Shown here piece by piece: positions 11,005 to 12,281 of a stretch of DNA of 12,281 nt. Each line of letters opens with the position of its first letter. The stretch's first letter is position 1. The notes below the pieces were generated by a model. It was not told the DNA's origin and did not search any database. It worked only from the letters and a program-made list of their open reading frames with translations. A program made the position numbers and the translations under genes. Origin of the DNA: an uncultured Chloroflexota bacterium (GTDB taxonomy: Bacteria > Chloroflexota > Limnocylindria > Limnocylindrales > Limnocylindraceae); assembly GCA_903937225.1 (NCBI GenBank), contig CAIZYO010000144.1, positions 1 through 12,281 of the forward strand. The letters run 5' to 3'.

Positions 11005-12281
11005 GCGTTGGCCTCCGCTGTTTGGAGATCGACCACATGCAGCTCAATCTTCTCCGTCCCTCGGTAGGTGCGCTGAACAATTCGCGCCACCAGATCAATG
11101 GTGCTCCCTTCATGGCCAGCCGCATCTGCTCGACCGAAAGCGATCGCGTCGGTGCGGCCTCCGTCAATCTCCAACGTCAACCGCGCATGTTTCCCATCGC
11201 CGACGAGGCGAACACTGGTGAGGGCGACGCCCCTGAAGAGGAAGAGCGGATCAGGATTCCCCACGCCCGTTGGCGAGAGGTAGTCCACGAGCGTCGCGAG
11301 GGACTCGAGTGAACGGCGTCCAGATGCTGGCTCGAGATCAACGGAGAGCACCGGCTCTCGCTGCGCGCTCTGCCCTTCAAATGCGGCTGCGAGATCGGTC
11401 ACGAGTCCCTCCCATTCGCCAGTCGCTGCCGTGCAGCCACCGGCGCCATCATGCCCGCCGTGTCGAATCAGTCGGGGAGAGGCAGCCTCCAAGGCCTTCG
11501 CGACCGAGAATCCGCGTGGGGCACGGATTGAACATCGAAGGATTGAGGCGTCGGTAACGGGATCACTCAGGTTTGCAACGAGTGCTGGCCGACCAAACTC
11601 CTCTGCAAGTCGCCCGGCAACGAGACCGAGTACGCCAGGCGACCAGTCGCCAGATACGGCGATGAGTGCCGGCTCAATCCGCGCTCGTGCGTCATCGCGT
11701 GTCGTTAACCCATCCGCGCCCAGCGCAGCGCGCGCAGCATCGAGCGCCTCGCGAGAGATATCTCGCCGTTCGAGGTTCAGCGCCTCCAGCTGCGCCGAAA
11801 GCTCCGCCGCTTCATCTGGATCATCCGTAGTCAGCAGATCAAGCGCTGGGCGAGCATCTCCGATCCGACCCGCCGCGTTGATGCGCGGTGCGAGTGTGAA
11901 GCCCACCACCTCCACGCGATGTGGCCCCTCAGCACCAGCACTCGCAAGGAGCGCCTGAACGCCTGCAGGAGTTCGTCCCGCCCCGTTCAGTACCTTCAGC
12001 GCAGAACGCACGATCACCCGAAACTCGTCGGCGATCGGCACCATATCTGCCACTCCGCCAATCATCGCGAGCACGGAGAGTTCTCCGAGCAGCGCGCGCC
12101 TCTCTTCATGGTCGGCGAGGATCCCCTGAGCAATCTTGAAGGCGAGCCCGCTCCCCGCTAGGTTCGGGAATGGATACGTTGCATCTGGACGATTCGGATT
12201 CACGAGCCATGCGGCCTTCGCCGGATCACTCGGAACTGCGTGATGGTCAATGATTCCGACCAAGATCCCGAGATCTAAGGC
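11001..12281 (-). CDS. recJ: Single-stranded-DNA exonuclease RecJ, 5' end beyond window
   Basis: 426 residues are visible; the frame is open to the last base, so the start and motifs I-III lie outside. RecJ degrades single-stranded DNA 5' to 3' in recombination and mismatch or base-excision repair. Visible: the metal-binding DHH at 12-14 from the edge (IIDHH); LAGSGLAFKIAQGI; IGGVADMVPIADE; FTLAPRINAAGRIGDARPA; the linker; GDWSPGVLGLVAGRLAEEFGRP; and DHHA1 HGGHDGAGG, which contacts DNA. A C-terminal OB-type region contains VGNPDPLF. In the GDWSPGV segment a Ser occupies the place where RecJ of E. coli and Bacillus have His or Asn. A TTG codon near the edge (12261-12263) is internal, not a start. 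It overlaps the propeller gene by 4 bp. Confidence 0.93.
   Translation of the reverse strand, partial: ALDLGILVGIIDHHAVPSDPAKAAWLVNPNRPDATYPFPNLAGSGLAFKIAQGILADHEERRALLGELSVLAMIGGVADMVPIADEFRVIVRSALKVLNGAGRTPAGVQALLASAGAEGPHRVEVVGFTLAPRINAAGRIGDARPALDLLTTDDPDEAAELSAQLEALNLERRDISREALDAARAALGADGLTTRDDARARIEPALIAVSGDWSPGVLGLVAGRLAEEFGRPALVANLSDPVTDASILRCSIRAPRGFSVAKALEAASPRLIRHGGHDGAGGCTAATGEWEGLVTDLAAAFEGQSAQREPVLSVDLEPASGRRSLESLATLVDYLSPTGVGNPDPLFLFRGVALTSVRLVGDGKHARLTLEIDGGRTDAIAFGRADAAGHEGSTIDLVARIVQRTYRGTEKIELHVVDLQTAEANA

Noticed and set aside
12261..12263. TTG as the start codon of recJ
   Set aside because: The frame stays open to the window edge, and the upstream codons (ALDLGI) fit the strand before the DHH motif. 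The gene simply continues outside.
1..12281. Mobile element, CRISPR array, phage or defence system
   Set aside because: There are no transposase or integrase motifs, no spaced direct repeats, and no toxin, nuclease or restriction genes other than recJ. All genes are co-directional housekeeping genes. The tRNAs are intact with no visible att duplication.

Overview
Every gene recognised in this window lies on the minus strand, so transcription runs right to left. Twelve protein genes and seven tRNA genes are packed with almost no space between them. The DNA is G+C-rich by eye, and there are no mobile elements, CRISPR arrays, rRNA genes or strand switches. The set whiA, yvcK, rapZ, tpiA, gpmI and secG, a TatA/TatC pair and a monoderm-style secretion complement fit a bacterium from Chloroflexota, possibly a compact-genome lineage such as the Limnocylindria-like group. 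An actinobacterium-like genome is less likely. This placement rests on gene order and family knowledge, not on a tree.

Layout in the direction of transcription: the 3' part of recJ (its 5' end is cut by the right edge); a membrane-anchored TolB-like beta-propeller protein; pyrF; a short gap with a perfect hairpin; tatA and tatC; rapZ, yvcK and whiA; tpiA and gpmI; a 58-bp gap with a possible extended -10 promoter; secG; a family-5 solute-binding protein; then, 22 bp after that stop codon, seven tRNA genes in the order Leu(CAG), Leu(GAG), Val(TAC), Phe(GAA), Gly(GCC), Gln(TTG), Cys(GCA), all with an encoded CCA. After the last tRNA there is a promoter-like element, then a Shine-Dalgarno sequence and an ATG at the extreme left edge, where another leftward gene seems to begin.

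Most junctions are 4-bp ATGA/GTGA stop-start overlaps (recJ/propeller, propeller/pyrF, tatC/rapZ, yvcK/whiA, tpiA/gpmI) or gaps of a few bases (rapZ/yvcK, whiA/tpiA). This implies one or a few long polycistronic transcripts with translational coupling. The functions group into DNA repair (RecJ), pyrimidine synthesis (PyrF), protein export (TatA, TatC, SecG), control of central carbon and envelope metabolism (RapZ, YvcK, WhiA), lower glycolysis (TpiA, GpmI) and translation (tRNAs).

I found no convincing undescribed multi-gene system; this looks like a core housekeeping region. The points worth a second look are a WhiA with a shortened first LAGLIDADG half, the absence of gap and pgk between whiA and tpiA, an orphan solute-binding protein without a lipobox or transporter partners, a propeller protein between recJ and pyrF, a TGCTA-centred element concentrated in the non-coding stretches, and an unusual tRNA-Leu(CAG).
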